Shown here piece by piece: positions 1 through 12,851 of a stretch of DNA of 64,000 nt (within the stretch, counting starts at the first letter, position 1; every line of letters begins with the position of its first letter). The DNA is from Sphagnum magellanicum. Taxonomy: Eukaryota; Streptophyta; Sphagnopsida; Sphagnales; Sphagnaceae. The translations under genes were made by a program, and so were the position numbers. The notes under the pieces are model-generated. The model saw only the letters and a list, made by a program, of their open reading frames with translations, did no database searches and had not been told where the DNA came from. The stretch is from NCBI GenBank assembly GCA_021904315.1, contig CM038918.1, positions 8,571,349 through 8,635,348 on the forward strand. The letters run 5' to 3'.

Positions 1-660
1 TACTCCACCTTGTATGCGACATACACAACCTTTCACATTGTAAAAGGAATGAGTTGTGTTACCTTGGTTTTATTTTTGTATAGATAACAAATGGTGGTTT
101 TAGGCAATGCACATGGTGTTCAATTGGGTGGATTCCACAATATGGTGGCTTCCTTTCTCCAACCATGGTGCCTTTGCCACATGAATATTCAAGAAGTTTC
201 TTCCTTGCTTCCACCTTAACATAATCAAGTTCATCCATACTTGAATTCCCCATAAACATCCACACAATATGTGTCATAATTGTGCCTTTGCCATATAGTC
301 TTTAGGTCTCTTTGAGCAACTATTGGGTTTGGGTCTCAAAGTCAATGTCTTTTTATGTTACAATCATGTCTTTTTGAACTTTTATTTCTAGGTCTCTAAG
401 TCTCTATGTCTATTTGGGAAATTTCTCTTTCTTGGTTTCTTTTTGTTTGTTTTGGCCCTTCTTTTATTTATTTTTCCATGTCTTCATGTGTTTTTGTGTC
501 TCAATATGTTATTGTCCCATAATCCTTGTGTTCAAACTATGTTTGGGTCTCTACATTTCTTTAGATTATTTATTTTTATCTTTTTGTGTATCTCTGGGTC
601 TATCTATATGTCTATCCATGTTTCTATTTGTGTTTGAATAATTGATCAGGTTTCTTTCCA
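1..660. other. Pyrimidine-rich intergenic stretch, no recognised gene
   Basis: Positions 300-640 are rich in TCT/TTTG words on the plus strand, so short hydrophobic ORFs (for example 414-641) appear there by composition. A 72-codon minus-strand ORF with a true ATG (277 down to 59) reads as a mixed, soluble peptide; I do not recognise it and see no promoter, splice signals or conserved motif around it. It may be a fragment of an old transposase. Confidence 0.5.
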
Positions 661-1292
661 GGATTGATGCAAAGTTGGGTGGACCAATTTGGCACAAAAC
701 TAAAGTCCCTATTTATTCAAAAAAATGGTCAAATTTTGGAAATTACAACTAGTTTACACTAGTTTACATTGGTTTCCTCCATATTTTTTCCATGTCATTA
801 ATGGCATATCTAGAGTTTCTATTTCTTTAAACATCTAAGCAAAAAAATCATAAAATATTTCTTCTTCCAATATGATATGGACTTATGAAAAAATGTTCAT
901 GATTAGCCCATTCAAAAGTCCATAAGTATAATTTTCAAATTCAACTCATTATTTATTTTGTTCCTACACTTCTTTGATATGATATTTTACTAATTCCAAG
1001 TCCCTAACACACACCCCATCAATCAATAGACTATAACATAGTCCACATAAAAATGATAGTCAAAGGTGTAGTCCATGAGTTTTGAGTTCAAAAGTCCATG
1101 GCTTTTACGATTTAAAAAAAATTCTAAAATGATTTTGTGCATCATGTAAATATTCAAGTTAAAATCTTTAAACCAAGTCCATCTTAATAAATTTTAAAGC
1201 CTATAAAGTGACATGGACATTGCAATGACAAGCACAAGGCATAATTGGTGGGCATGACACCCAAATTGGTCCACCCAACCATGCATCGACCC
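661..1292. mobile_element. Non-autonomous inverted-repeat element, 632 bp
   Basis: The left end (661-694) and the reverse complement of the right end (1259-1292) match over about 34 bp with a few mismatches. The shared core TTGGGTGGACCAATTTGG is exact. The interior is AT-rich and has no ORF of note. I could not define a target-site duplication, so the superfamily is open. It could be a MITE-like DNA element or a chance-preserved fragment of a larger inverted repeat; the long exact core argues against chance. Confidence 0.6.
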
Positions 1293-3279
1293 TCCCTAAC
1301 CTAAACCTAATTTTTATACCTAAATGCATGACCCCAAAAAAAATAGGTCATTCTCCCCAATAGTGTTCATAGGATTTGAATAACTCCAAGACTAAACATA
1401 AAAAAAGTTACTAACTTGTAAACATGCTACATATTTGTTGTTGTTCATGAACTATTAAAGACTTACTACATATCCTCCTTTTGTTACAACTTGTAAAAGG
1501 TCAATCTTCCTTACACTCTAGAATTTTGCAAACCCAAAGATCCAAGAAAAATAAGACAAAAACATTCAAAAGAAAATTTATAAGCATAAGGATAAAAATG
1601 TGCAATAAAATGACTAATATTTAACCCTATGTTTCTCTATCCAAGCTTGCCTCTAACCTCAAGGCTTAAACCTAAACATATATCTTAATGATGATAGGAA
1701 ACTAACTTGTAAAATCATTCATGCAATTATACTAAGCTACTAGAAACATGTTACATACTTGCTGAATTGCTAGAAACCTATTGCTTTTATTGCATAAATC
1801 ATAAAGATTTAGGATTTAAGTTCCTTGGTTTATGTATTAAACCAAATAACACCTAATAAATTCATGGTTTTAATTAGCATTGAAATTGCAAACCTAGGGG
1901 CTATTGACATGTTTACATTAGAAGTGACCACATTAGAAATGCAGTAATTTAACATCAAAATTGATGACATAAAAAATGAGAATTCATCAACATTAAAAAT
2001 GTTCATCTTAGAAATGACAAAAATGATGAACAGAAGCACTAGAGGGTTGAATCAAAAGTAATAAACAAAATTTGCATTTGTGTTGGATTAGGGTTTTTAA
2101 AAAAATACTAAACATGAATAAAGTGATGTATGTATGTATATGTTTTGGATGACCATCAATTTCAATTGTAGATCAACAACATTTGCAAAACAAAAGATAA
2201 ATTTATGGAGTCACAAGAATGTAAAAAATCAAATCAATTGCAATCATTAGTAAAAAAAAGTTTCATTTTGTGACTTGTTTTAAGTGACTAAAAATGTCAT
2301 TTGCAACTATTTTAAAACCATTGTGAATAAAAACTAATAAATTCTCTCTAAAACAAATGAATGTTTGTGAAGTCCTTATAATGAACAAAAGATGAAGGCA
2401 GAGAAATATCTTACTTATTAGGAGTACTTTAACATTGGAGAGGGGCCAATTTGATGCAATATATTTCTCATTTTTCTAGATCGCTACATTGTTTTCCTTG
2501 TTGTTTCAGTATTTATGAATAGTTAGGGATACTCTATCATTAATTGGCATAAGGATTGATTTCACTTTTGAATAAGTTTTGACATGTGCCATCATTTTAT
2601 TTTCAGCTTGAAAAATATACGGTCTCCATTTTTTTCTTGGCTCTTACAATCTTCAAAGCCACCTTGACTTGACATTTTTTTGACCCTGAAAAAAAGCTTT
2701 ACCAATAGGTAGGGATTATAAGCATTGCAGAAATCAAGGAAAACCAGATTCTTCACACACAAAGGCACCCAAATGCTCTGGCCAGTGATTGAAGTCAATT
2801 TTTTTCAAGAGGGCAAACTGGAGACTTCTTGCATCTTAAACCTTTAACCCAAAACCCATCCGTGATTAATGTTCATAAAGCCATGGCAGTAAAGAGTGAG
2901 GTAAAACAAGAGACATTTGATGAAAATGGGTAGCATGAATTTGAGAAACTTTCATGTGCTACAATACCATAGACTAGGCTCAACTTTCACATCAAAATTC
3001 GAATTCATTTTATTTTCATATTTTCAGCATTTTATTGTCATATGAGGGCTGAAACTATTCAGGTGTAAATTGTGATAATTATGATGGTTTTCAACACCTC
3101 AACTTCATATTTTCATAAAAAATCATTTCTCTATTTTAAGGATGATTTAATGACAAAACTGACCTTAGTATAAGCCATTATTCCATTCACTTTTTTGGGG
3201 GGAGGGTGGCAAGCTCCTCCTTCACCAATGCTTCTGCTGTACTAGAAAGGCCATAATATTGCAGCCAGTGAAGATGCTC
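1293..3279. other. AT-rich intergenic stretch, nothing recognised
   Basis: No ORF beyond about 70 codons and no recognisable protein motif on either strand. Homopolymer A and T runs are common. I see no tandem or inverted structure worth naming. Confidence 0.5.
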
Positions 3280-3282
3280 TAA

Positions 3283-3456
3283 GAGCAGCTCCAACCATAC
3301 TTGACATTTGGACCAGTGTTTTTAGGTGTAAGATTGTGCCAGTTTCAGCGTATTGAGCACAAATGCTGAACCATAGCTGTTTTATTGAGCTTCTCTGGCA
3401 AATTTTTACTGATCTTCATCCAAAATATGTTGTGCAATGTTGTGGTGGAGATGCTC
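3283..3456. mobile_element. Tourist-like (PIF/Harbinger-type) MITE, 174 bp
   Basis: The element starts GAGCAGCTCCAACC and ends GGTGGAGATGCTC, imperfect terminal inverted repeats of about 14 bp. It is flanked by the 3-bp duplication TAA at 3280-3282 and 3457-3459. TWA duplications with GAGCATCTCC-type ends are known for PIF/Harbinger-derived MITEs in plants. There is no coding capacity. The assignment rests on ends, size and duplication, not on a transposase. Confidence 0.75.
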
Positions 3457-3459
3457 TAA

Positions 3460-6107
3460 AAGCACCTAAATTTCATCTGGCGAGCTACGCGGGCCAATAT
3501 ATAACTAGCATGTTGATTGAATGATTTTATTTTCATTTTTAAAAGCCAAATTTGGCTAAACTTATTATAACATTACAAAATTGAAAAAAAAGAAGAAAAA
3601 ACACTGAGTAAAACCTTGAAGAATTATGGAAATTTTCTTGAACAGTAGGGAGAGATAAGTGACTCAAACTCCAAGAGTTTGAAATACAAGGCAGCTGTAG
3701 TGCTGCTCGAGAACTTCATTCCCAACTTGCAAACTCTGGAAGAAATCAAGACAAACCATAACTATTTAATATAAACAATGGACAATGAGCAAGCCTTCCT
3801 CTGAATGGAGCTGTAGACATTATGTACTTTTGATCTTCAAAACTTCAAATTTTCCATCTTCTTGAAAGCTAATTTACTCCCTTAAACACCAAATTTTGTA
3901 CAAAGTGTGGAACCTCCACATTATTAGATTAACCACAAAATAGACAAAACTTGACAACTTTCTTTGGTTGGAACTTTGGAGCCAATTTGAATCACTAGGT
4001 TTCCATGTTCAAGAAACCCATTTCTTTGCCAAAATCAAGTCCTCTTCTCAGGACTCCTGAAGTACCCATCTCAAAGAAAATGGGTCAATGGATGTCAATG
4101 GTACCCACATCAATTATGCTTATTAGTTGACGTGGCCATTTGTGATCTCCAATGTGGGTTATGTTGCCATTATGTTAAAATTTACAATTTTTGGATGTAA
4201 ATCCTAGTGAACTAGCATTGGAATTGGTCCAGGAAACTGATGAACCCTCTAATGCATTTCTCTTCACAAGGAGTGGGAGCATGCCAAGATTTAGTGGAAA
4301 ATCGTTGAAACTATACAAAACCTTTTAATAAAAGGTGGGGTAATAGTGATCTAGTTTTGAAATGGTACCTTTTTAACAGCCATAAGAGAGGGCAATTGTA
4401 ATATCTTGCAATGACGTGGAAGGCTATGTGTTCAGATACTTCAAATGACAAAGTAGTTTGTATTTGAGTGATGATGTCGGAATAATAAGTGTTGGGATGT
4501 TGGGGGGAAGTATTTTGCAGAAACCATGGGAATGTTGGAAAATTTATTAAGAATGTTGGCAAAATCTCAGGAAAGATTTCAGCCAATATTGAGGACCAAG
4601 AATCCTAAATTTTTGTTATATCATTTGTTGCTGAATTATTTAAAGTCTTTGCCATATTTTTTTCGAACATTAGCACCTTTTTGTTCTTTGGGTAGGCATC
4701 AAGAATGTCAAAAATGTCCCAACATCGTCCATGGCATTCGGTGTCCCCAACAAGTTTCCCAACATTCTTGGCTTATAACGGAGTTTGGATTTTGTTTGGA
4801 TGTTTCAGAACCAAAACACGGATATCTTATGTATGTCTATCCTTTGGGAAGAAATGTTGTCCTGATGTCATTGATGTTGGTAATCTTGCCATGAACTCTT
4901 GGTTATTTGAATCTACCACCATTGGCACCATCACCATGGCCAACTATGAACAAAACCTGATTTAGGATGATTAAAAACCTTTGGCACAACCCAATAGAGT
5001 TGCTTGTTGTCTTGTTTAGGGGGCTTAATTTTATTTTTTCCATGCATATGATTTTGTAGAATCAAGGTCAAAAATTGCATAAAACAAGAATTGAATCATA
5101 GTTATTTCATCTATGATTTTAAACTATTCTTATTTAATTGGTAGTTTGGTAGATATTTTAAGGTGTTTGGTACATGATTAAGGCCATTTTAAAGCTGATT
5201 AAGGTTGTTTTAACTTTAAGGGTCCTTATAGGATTTGATCACCTAATGTTTTTGTCTTGGGGACTGATTAGGCTATCCTGTTTCTGGCTTTTATTCAACA
5301 CTTATCTTGTCCTGACTCCGTTTCAAAGATTGACAAGTAAAACAGAAAACCAGTTCTGAGTCAGGGCTGTAGACAAAATATTTTTTCTGGTTCGGGTGTT
5401 GAAAATTAGTTTGAATTCACAGTCTGAGTCATGACTAATTGAGCCAGTTTTTTTTATAATAAATTTTGTCAAATTTTTGAGAAGTTTGGAATTTTTCCAA
5501 TTTTTTAAAAAGTGTAAATCTTCCTAATTTATATTAATTTTTTGGAAATTTTCGTGAAATTTTGGAAACCAGTAATTATTTTTTTAATTTTTTGAAAATC
5601 CTGCTTGTGATTAACCACAACTGGCAGTTAACCAAGGCAACTCCAGCTAAAGATTGAATTCCATATGAATTTTCCCCTAGGCTGAAAATAGCCTTTGCAA
5701 TGTGTGACATCCTAAGATAACATTGGAAGTAATATTTATAAAACCTTTGAAAGGAGGCAATATCAGTGACATACAGAAGATGCTTTCAGTTGTGCCAGCT
5801 TTTGACACATGTTGTAAAGCTTTTGTTTCCTTCATAATGGAAATTATTTTCTAGCCCTTTAGTGCTATTACCTTGTTGCATAAATTTATCACCCCAAAGG
5901 CTAGGTTGTCTATCCTCCAAGACATAAATCCCCCCCCCACTCCTTAGCATAAAATGTCAAAAACATATCCAAAGGTTTTCTTGAAACTATTTTTCATACT
6001 TGATTGGGATTGTGTAACCAAAGCATCCACAAGTGCACCATCCAATGGAATATTGTTATGACTCGGTTATGTCCTTAAAACCCTCCTATTTTGACCTCAT
6101 ATAACCT
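3460..6107. other. Intergenic stretch, no recognised gene
   Basis: The largest ORF (4526-4894, plus) reads without any motif I recognise, and an antisense ORF overlaps it, so neither is called. A C run sits near 5931-5939. Positions 5370-5600 are T-rich. No inverted or tandem repeat stands out. Confidence 0.45.
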
Positions 6108-6110
6108 TTA

Positions 6111-6472
6111 GAGCATCCCCAGCAGGACCCTCCAAAAATATTTCCCAGACCCAACTTTAGTTATTTACTTTTTTGCAACCCCACCAATAACACTGAAACT
6201 AAGACGGCAAATAGGCGCAAGACTACCAATTGCAAACCACCTGGACTAATCATTATGATTGGTCAATTACAAACGGGGAGCAGCAATTAGATCATATTTA
6301 TTACACTTTTCTCTGTCAGTGCACAACTTGGCTCTGCCTTTTGCCGGCGTCAGCAAATCGACCTAACATGCTGGGCCAAAACGATTTTGCTGAGGCAAAC
6401 CGGCATGTTTTGACTTTTCTTCATCCAATTTTAATGTGCACTGTCACATACTGAGCACCGCTGGGGATAGCC
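6111..6472. mobile_element. MITE family member, copy 1, 362 bp
   Basis: Starts GAGCATCCCCAGCAGG and ends in CGCTGGGGATAGCC; the ends are imperfect inverted repeats. The flanks are TTA (6108-6110) and CTA (6473-6475), compatible with a decayed 3-bp TWA duplication. A clearly related element lies at 60782-61155: they share the CATGTTTTGACTTTTCTTCA block, the TTAGTTAT-ACTTTTTTGCA block and the ATCATATTTATTACA block. PIF/Harbinger-type origin is inferred from the ends. A short ORF (6230-6454) lies wholly inside and is not a gene. Confidence 0.7.
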
Positions 6473-6475
6473 CTA

Positions 6476-7291
6476 TTTTATGGGTTTTAAGAAAGTGCCT
6501 ACATGGCCTACAGAAATCTTTGGACTCTAGAGCCCTAGTGGTGATATGTTTTGAATATTTGTTGAAGGAGCTGGCCAGCTTCTGCTGAGCCAGGCAGGAA
6601 ATTGGCAAAGATGGTGTGTTGTAAGTTGAATGTCATGGGGATGGTTGGAAATCAGAGACACTCCATTAGTGGTGACAACTAAAATTTTGAAACAAACTTT
6701 GGGCTACTATCAAGTTTTTGAATGTGCATAGTATGATGGTCTTCGGATGAGAGCAAACTGACTTCGATAACACATTCTAGTCAAAAGCCTCATTCAATAA
6801 TGCAATTCAAATTCATCAGGTGGCAATTTCATTACACTTAATAAGATGACAGAAACAATGGTACCTGCAAACAACATCAAAGAAGATCAAATAACTGCAA
6901 AAATATCACGATCATACCAAGGTATGAACTAGGATGCTCTACATTGACAACTTAAAGAAACACAAAATCTAATCTATGTGCAAATACCATAACGCTTTAT
7001 TGCCCCAAATCACACATCAAATGTGACAACTTTATAACAAATCTTCTATGCTATTCACAATTTTAAAAGTATACAAGGTCTTGAAAATTAAATTGCATCT
7101 ATGAACCATGTAATGAACCCCAATGGAAAATGGTACATAGTTAGTATTGATCTATTTAGTGACCCCAACTTTGATTCCTTCGAATGTGTTTGCCCTCATC
7201 AGCCCCAAACCAAAGGATTTTTTTAACTACAAAATCTAAAATTCATGTTCCACCCTTTTGGTAAGCCTTCATGATCACAACCAAGTGCAAG
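6476..7291. other. Intergenic stretch, nothing recognised
   Basis: No ORF of note, no repeat structure and no motif on either strand. Composition is AT-rich like the surroundings. Confidence 0.5.
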
Positions 7292-7294
7292 CAT

Positions 7295-8409
7295 CACTAC
7301 TACAATTCATGGTTTTTTTATATTGATGAATCTAATAAAAAAAGACCACATTTGGGCAAGCATAAAAAAATCATCATGTCAATTTGGACAAGTTGATTTG
7401 GACCTGTCGATCGTGAATGGGTGGTCTTTTTTATTTGCAAAATGTTGGACTATTTGACTAGTGGATACTAGAGCATTGGATTAGTCAAAAAATTTATAGA
7501 TTATTATCAAAAATAATATTTTTGTGTAGGTAGGTGGACAATATATAGGTTTAGGTAGGTCATAAAAGGTAAGTAAGTAAATAGGTGGTAGCTTAGCCTA
7601 GCTGAACCTAACCAACCTAACCTTTTAAACATGTATATAAGTTGCAAGTATTATGAATTGAACCTTTAACTCCCCCAATGATAATCCAAGTCCTTATCAA
7701 TGGATGACATTTTTCAAAGTTAACAAAATTTACTAAGTTTTTTATTTCGCATCATTAGTTACATAGGTAAGTAAAAACATTAAATAATTAATAGGTAGGT
7801 TGCACGATGGTTGGTAAGTATAAGGGGTAGATAAATAGGTAGCTTGTAATAAATAGGAAATAACAAGTAACTAGGTAGGCAAAAGGTAGGCAAATACGTT
7901 ATAATAAATAGGAGATAATAAGTAGCTAAATAGGTAAGAGGTATGTAAGTAGGTAATTGGGTAGGTAGTAAATAAGTAGGTCGTAATAGGTAAGTAAGTA
8001 AATAGGTCGAAGGAGGTAGGTAAGTAAGTTGGTATGAGTAGGCCTAGGTTATTGCCTAGCCTAGTTTGTAGCCATCTTCACATGTTAGGTAGCATAAGAT
8101 GTCCCATTTTACTAGAATACAATTGTCCATCTTGATTAAAAATGTCATTTTGTTTTGTTCAACTTGACCAAATGTTTCAATTGACTAAAACCATTGTCCA
8201 TTTTGACAAAGTTTGTCATTTTTTGTCTAACTTGATTGGATATTCAATTTGATAGATAGTCAAATAAGTCACTTTAATCAAGTTCACCAATCAAAAAATA
8301 CACATGTCATTCAAGCCCTAGGCCTTTAATCAAATTGTACATGTGCACAAGTCAAAAAGGACTTGTTGATCAACTTGAATTTTTTGAAAAACAATGAATT
8401 GTAATAGTG
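7295..8409. mobile_element. Non-autonomous CACTA-type (En/Spm-like) element, 1115 bp
   Basis: The left end reads CACTACTACAATTCATGG and the reverse complement of the right end reads CACTATTACAATTCATTG (16 of 18 identical). The element is flanked by the perfect 3-bp duplication CAT at 7292-7294 and 8410-8412. CACTA ends plus a 3-bp duplication are diagnostic of the superfamily. Subterminal regions carry scattered words such as CAAGTTGATTTGG on the left and related AACTTGACCAAA words on the right, as expected for CACTA subterminal binding repeats. No transposase remains. Confidence 0.85.
7520..8045 (+). repeat. Degenerate (A)GGTA/AAGT array inside the CACTA element
   Basis: Dozens of TAGGTAGG, GGTAAGTAAGTA and AAATAGGT words follow one another with irregular spacing. 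It is a decayed short-unit array rather than a clean microsatellite. Similar words recur on the opposite strand at 10970-11060, and within 11870-12100 and 47050-47370. Confidence 0.6.
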
Positions 8410-8412
8410 CAT

Positions 8413-10525
8413 GTTAAATAGGTTAATTAATGATTGTATTTTTTTTAATGAACATAGCCATAAAGTTTTTTTAAAAAATTGAAATATATTTTAATTTAAT
8501 GATCAATATGAGGATTTTAAAATTTTAATATAATAATATTATGTTTGATGTTCTTAATATGCATTTAAATAATTTTTAAAAAATGTAAATAGATGAAAAT
8601 AAGAATTAAATTGGATTTTTGGTAACTTCAACTTTATGTCACACTAAAATGTATTAATCAATTTAAGTTTTTTCATATTAAAGGTCATGTTTGCCAAATC
8701 TTTAATTTAAAAAAAAGTTCTAGCACATTTTATTTGGCTAGTTTAAAACTTGTTTATCATTTTTTTTAGCATTAAATTGTTTGAAACTTGGTATGCAACA
8801 AATACTATAAACTTAATGAAGTGCACAATAGTTTCATAATGATACTTGAAAATGTTTTGAATTTACCTTACATTTATATCAAAAATGAAATATTATAGTG
8901 TTGAAGGATTTTTTTTGGCCTACTACTTTGCATGATTTGCTCCCAACCGTCAAGTTCTTAGCCCCTATTCCATCAACAACCTTTTGAAAAAAAATTATAA
9001 TCAAATTTCTCACCCAATTTTACATCACATATGCATATATGGAGATCCAACTACCATTATCCACCATGCTCACCTCATCACATGAAAATGACACATAATT
9101 AACAATAGAAACAATGGTTATAATTGCATTAATGACTTAAGCATACATAAGTTCAACCATTATCCAACCTAAAGTGTCTAGCCAATGCATTTTGGGATTT
9201 TTAAGCACACCAATGAATGCATACAATGCTTTCCTAATCTCATATTCCACCATAGAATGACCCCTTTCCAAGATTTGGAACAATGAATAATTAACCTTGT
9301 TAGTTTGCCAAGTCAACAACCAATTTAAACTTAAATGTGATGCCAACACGAGATTAAACTATTTTCCCCCTAATTTCAAAATGAATGTAATTAGCACCCA
9401 AAACCACCTACTCCAAAAAATACACTATTGATGATATTTAGGTAAAATTCAAAGAAATGCAAGGCTCCTTTCACCAAGTCCAAGTGAATATTGTAAATAG
9501 GGGATTAATTAAACATGAATTCATGTTATTTGGAGGAAAATTAAAGGACTTACAGTTTGACTTCAACATGTGAACTTGGAATCAAAATAGCTAGTTATTA
9601 AATTATACATCAAAAAATGATTGACAATGGTTGAATATGCAAAGCTTTAGAAAATAATGTTTAGCAAAATTGGAGAAATTGTCTTACCAATATGTGAAAC
9701 TAGGATGGAAAATAGTGTGACACTATAAGCAAGCCAAGAAAAAAATTAGATTCATGTGGTTGATATAGCATTAAACCATGGCCATCAATGATTAACAAGT
9801 GTTCCCAAACATGAACATCTCAAAGGCATCTGAATGTTGTCACATGGACATAAAAAAAACTATTTTACATTGTTTTTATGAATGTTTACAAACAATAGTG
9901 AGCTTAAAAGTGGGCTTCATTATAATTAAACGCATGTAAATAGGAAGAGCTCAATTGAAACCTTGGAAAATACCTTTTTTGAAAACATTGCATTTTTTAT
10001 AACAAACTCCCCCAAAGTAGGTCCACAAGTTTCATGTCACATGGGTTCTTTTTAAAATCATTGTTCTATGGCACATCATATGAATAAAGTGTAATGAATT
10101 TGTCTTTCACAAATAACCATGGCAGTAAAAAAAAATTCATAGATTTGTTTGGGAAGCCTTTTTGGATTATGCTAAATTGGAATGGAAAAGGACATTACAT
10201 TACAAACTTACCAAGCTTCATAGGCTCATACAAATTTTGTGTGAAATTTGATTTTCATAGGTTTGTACAAAAATTGTATGAATTCCATGTTATAGTTAAT
10301 ATCAACAATATTTTTACATATTCAATATCTTAAATATTCAAATGGATGAAACATTATTTTTTAATGGCATACATGAATGTTCATGTTTAATACATGAAAT
10401 CACATAGTTTTATGCAAAATTACATCACAATAATTGCACATATTTAGTTAAAATGTAATCATACATACTTCACATCAAGACATCATCAAAATAAAAAAGA
10501 CATATCATTTATTTAAAAATAATAT
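8413..10525. other. AT-rich intergenic stretch, nothing firmly recognised
   Basis: No motif-bearing ORF. A minus-strand open stretch at 9137-9349 encodes a soluble-looking peptide but has no ATG at its edge; it may be a transposase scrap. A plus-strand ATG ORF at 10094-10333 (79 codons) has no recognisable features. Positions 8440-8600 are extremely AT-rich. Confidence 0.45.
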
Positions 10526-10569
10526 ATGTATTTTTTGTGCCATTTTTACACTTTGAAACCCATAGATTT

Positions 10570-10756
10570 TGCACAAACATATTATTTTACAAGTGGGGTG
10601 ACTTCATTTAGTTCTTGGTTTGTTTTAGTCCCTTGTGCCATAGTTGTTTGTGCCTTGTGCATCTTTTCGGCCTATGGGTTGTGTACTTTGGTTTTTTTTC
10701 CTTCACAATGGAATTTGTTTCATTTGTGTCATAATAATAATAATAATAATAATAAT
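10570..10756 (+). mobile_element. Possible LINE 3' tail ending in (ATA)9
   Basis: A TG-rich, T-rich segment containing GCCTTGTGCATC, GGCCTATGGGTTGTGTACTTT and TGGAATTTGTTTCATTTG runs into a clean (ATA)n microsatellite at 10731-10756. Plant L1-type LINEs often end in a 3' UTR of this style followed by a simple A-rich repeat. No upstream reverse transcriptase is visible, so this would be a severely 5'-truncated insertion. It could also be an unrelated microsatellite. Confidence 0.35.
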
Positions 10757-10951
10757 TTTAATTTTGTTGCAACTAACTTACCACCTAGTTCTTTTAGAAA
10801 ATTAGCTAAACTAATTGTAAACATCACTTGAATTAATGGAAATAATGAGTGGGGGGTTGTCATCTAGAGTAAATTAGGATTTACCTTTTAACATAACGAC
10901 AAGTTCATCAAAGTCTTGACCATGGATTATTTATTAACTACACCTAAAAAC

Positions 10952-11065
10952 CTTGTGCCTACTTAAAAGGTTTATCCACCTAGGTTACCTACCCACTTAC
11001 TTGCCTACTTACCTATCCACATAACCTTCTAACTACTTACTTAAGTTACCTACCTAAGGCACAAG
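10952..11065 (-). repeat. CTTACC-type array bounded by short inverted repeats
   Basis: CTTGTGCC at 10952-10959 is mirrored by GGCACAAG at 11058-11065. Between them lie repeated words such as GGTTACCTACCCACTTACTT, the reverse complement of the array type inside the CACTA element. No ORF. It may be a remnant end of another DNA element. Confidence 0.4.
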
Positions 11066-11862
11066 AAAGCAAAAAGGGCAAAACTCAAGACTAAATTGGC
11101 AAACCACTATCATGCATTACTAGATCATTGCTCAACATTATTGAAATTAACAAAGTCGCACACATGAAAACATTCATGCAAATCTTTCACATCATAAAGT
11201 GTACTTACCTTGTCTTGGCAAGAATCGAAGTCCAAAATACAAAATGAAATGAAAATACAAAATCTGGTGTCAATCACACTTTTTGTTTGTTTGGTGTGTT
11301 CTAGAAACTCATTATGTGAAAGATGTGACTTCAAAACCACGCATTGAGGATAAATGCCCCAAACACACAAATTATTTAAAACCATGTTCACATTCAACTA
11401 AACTTTGATCATAAATTATTAAATTTTAAATAAATTAATATTATGCAATAAAAACGTGACATCACCAAAATTGATTCAAATGAAAATTTCATGACAAATT
11501 ATGTTAGTTTTCTAATGAGCTAAAGCAAGCCGGATTTGAATAACCTATGTGTTGGAAACAATATTTCAAGTGACTAGTGGTTTGTAGTTAAGTTGAACAT
11601 GGTGTTTAATCCTTAAACGTTGGTTTAAAAGAATGATAATTTGACATAAAATTCTAGGATGTGGAAAGTTTGAGCTTGGAAAATATATTTATCAATTCTA
11701 ATCATAAATGATGCAGAGGCGGCAAGTTATTTAGTTTCAATTACAAACGCAATCTAACATCTAGAAATACACTTGCATTTTTCTTTCACCGATAGCATTT
11801 GTGTTTTCAAGTATAATCACCTCATAGAATCAGGAGTAGGGGACGGAAAGTCGCCTCATAGT
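11066..11862. other. Intergenic stretch left of the duplicated block
   Basis: No recognised gene or element. A minus-strand open stretch at 11125-11397 has no ATG at its edge and no motif. Confidence 0.45.
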
Positions 11863-12540
11863 AGGCCACTTGTTAAGTAACCTAATTAATTACCCAGTAC
11901 CCTAACCTAAGTGTACCTAATATGCTACTTATGTAATATAGGCCTATTATGTAATTTACTCACTAGTGTAGGCCTTCTAGGTTGGTATCTTAGATGGTCG
12001 AAATAGGTATTCAAGGTGCTCTAACTTATTAGGTAAACCTATTAGCTATGTAAGTAGTTTGTTAGCCTAGGTCACCTAGGGTAGTAGCCTAGGCCACGTA
12101 AGCCTAATAAGCATTTTTTATAATTTAATGTCTATTCTTTTTTATATTATAACATATTAAATTTGAATTTTAAAAATTTATTAAAAAAACACATTTTTTC
12201 ATATAATTGTTACAAGTATATATTATTGGATTATGATTTAGATTTAAAATTTGGGACATATAACAATTAACATTTTTTTTACAAGTCTATAATAATTAAA
12301 ATAAATTTAGGGTGCACTTTGGGGAATTTTTAAGGCTTAAACATATGCAAAATAATAAAATGTCATTTTATGTATTTTTAAAATAAAGTGAAAAAAATCA
12401 ACTTCAAGATATTACCAAATGGTAAAAGACATTTTTTTTTGTGTTTTATTACAAATTTTATTTAATTGTTTGAAAAATTAAAGCCAAATCTCTAGTTGTT
12501 GAAAATAAGTACGTGTGCAAGTATTATAAAATATATTAAC
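11863..12540. other. CTAA-rich and AT-rich arm upstream of element A, copy 1
   Basis: 11870-12110 is rich in CCTAA/TAGG words; 12115-12540 is very AT-rich. No ORF. The same order is found at 47116-47790. The arm is fused to the minisatellite and then to truncated gag, so it is probably the end of a DNA element that inserted in, or recombined with, element A. That origin is inferred. Confidence 0.5.
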
Positions 12541-12840
12541 ACCTAACCCTAAATGCAATAGCCATATTCAAGTTCGTTTCGAAATAACCCATAGGTGATT
12601 TAAATAACCTTAAATGAAAATCCAACCTTAAATGCAATACCCACATGTAGGGTTGTTTTGGAATACCCAATATGTAGTTTGGGTGCCTTTAAATGAAGAC
12701 CAAGGCTTAGATGCAATACTTGTATGCAAGTTCATTTTTAAATAATCCATAGGTGATTTATGCAACCTTAGGTGAAAACCCAACCCTAAATGCAATACTC
12801 ACATGTAAAGTCATTTCAAAATAACCAATAAGTGGCCCAA
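12541..12840 (+). repeat. Four-unit minisatellite of about 80 bp, copy 1
   Basis: Units begin near 12541, 12623, 12701 and 12781, each containing TAAATGCAATA(C/G)CCACAT, a TTCATTT(T/C)AAATAA-type segment and an AACCTTAAATGAA-type segment. Units are clearly diverged from one another. The same array occurs at 47800-48095, and related units form the right arm of the Mutator-like element at 44640-44920. Confidence 0.75.
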
Positions 12841-12851
12841 ACAATTACAAA

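Noticed and set aside
4526-4894. 122-codon ORF as a host gene
   Set aside because: No domain, no promoter or splice context, and an overlapping antisense ORF; most likely chance.
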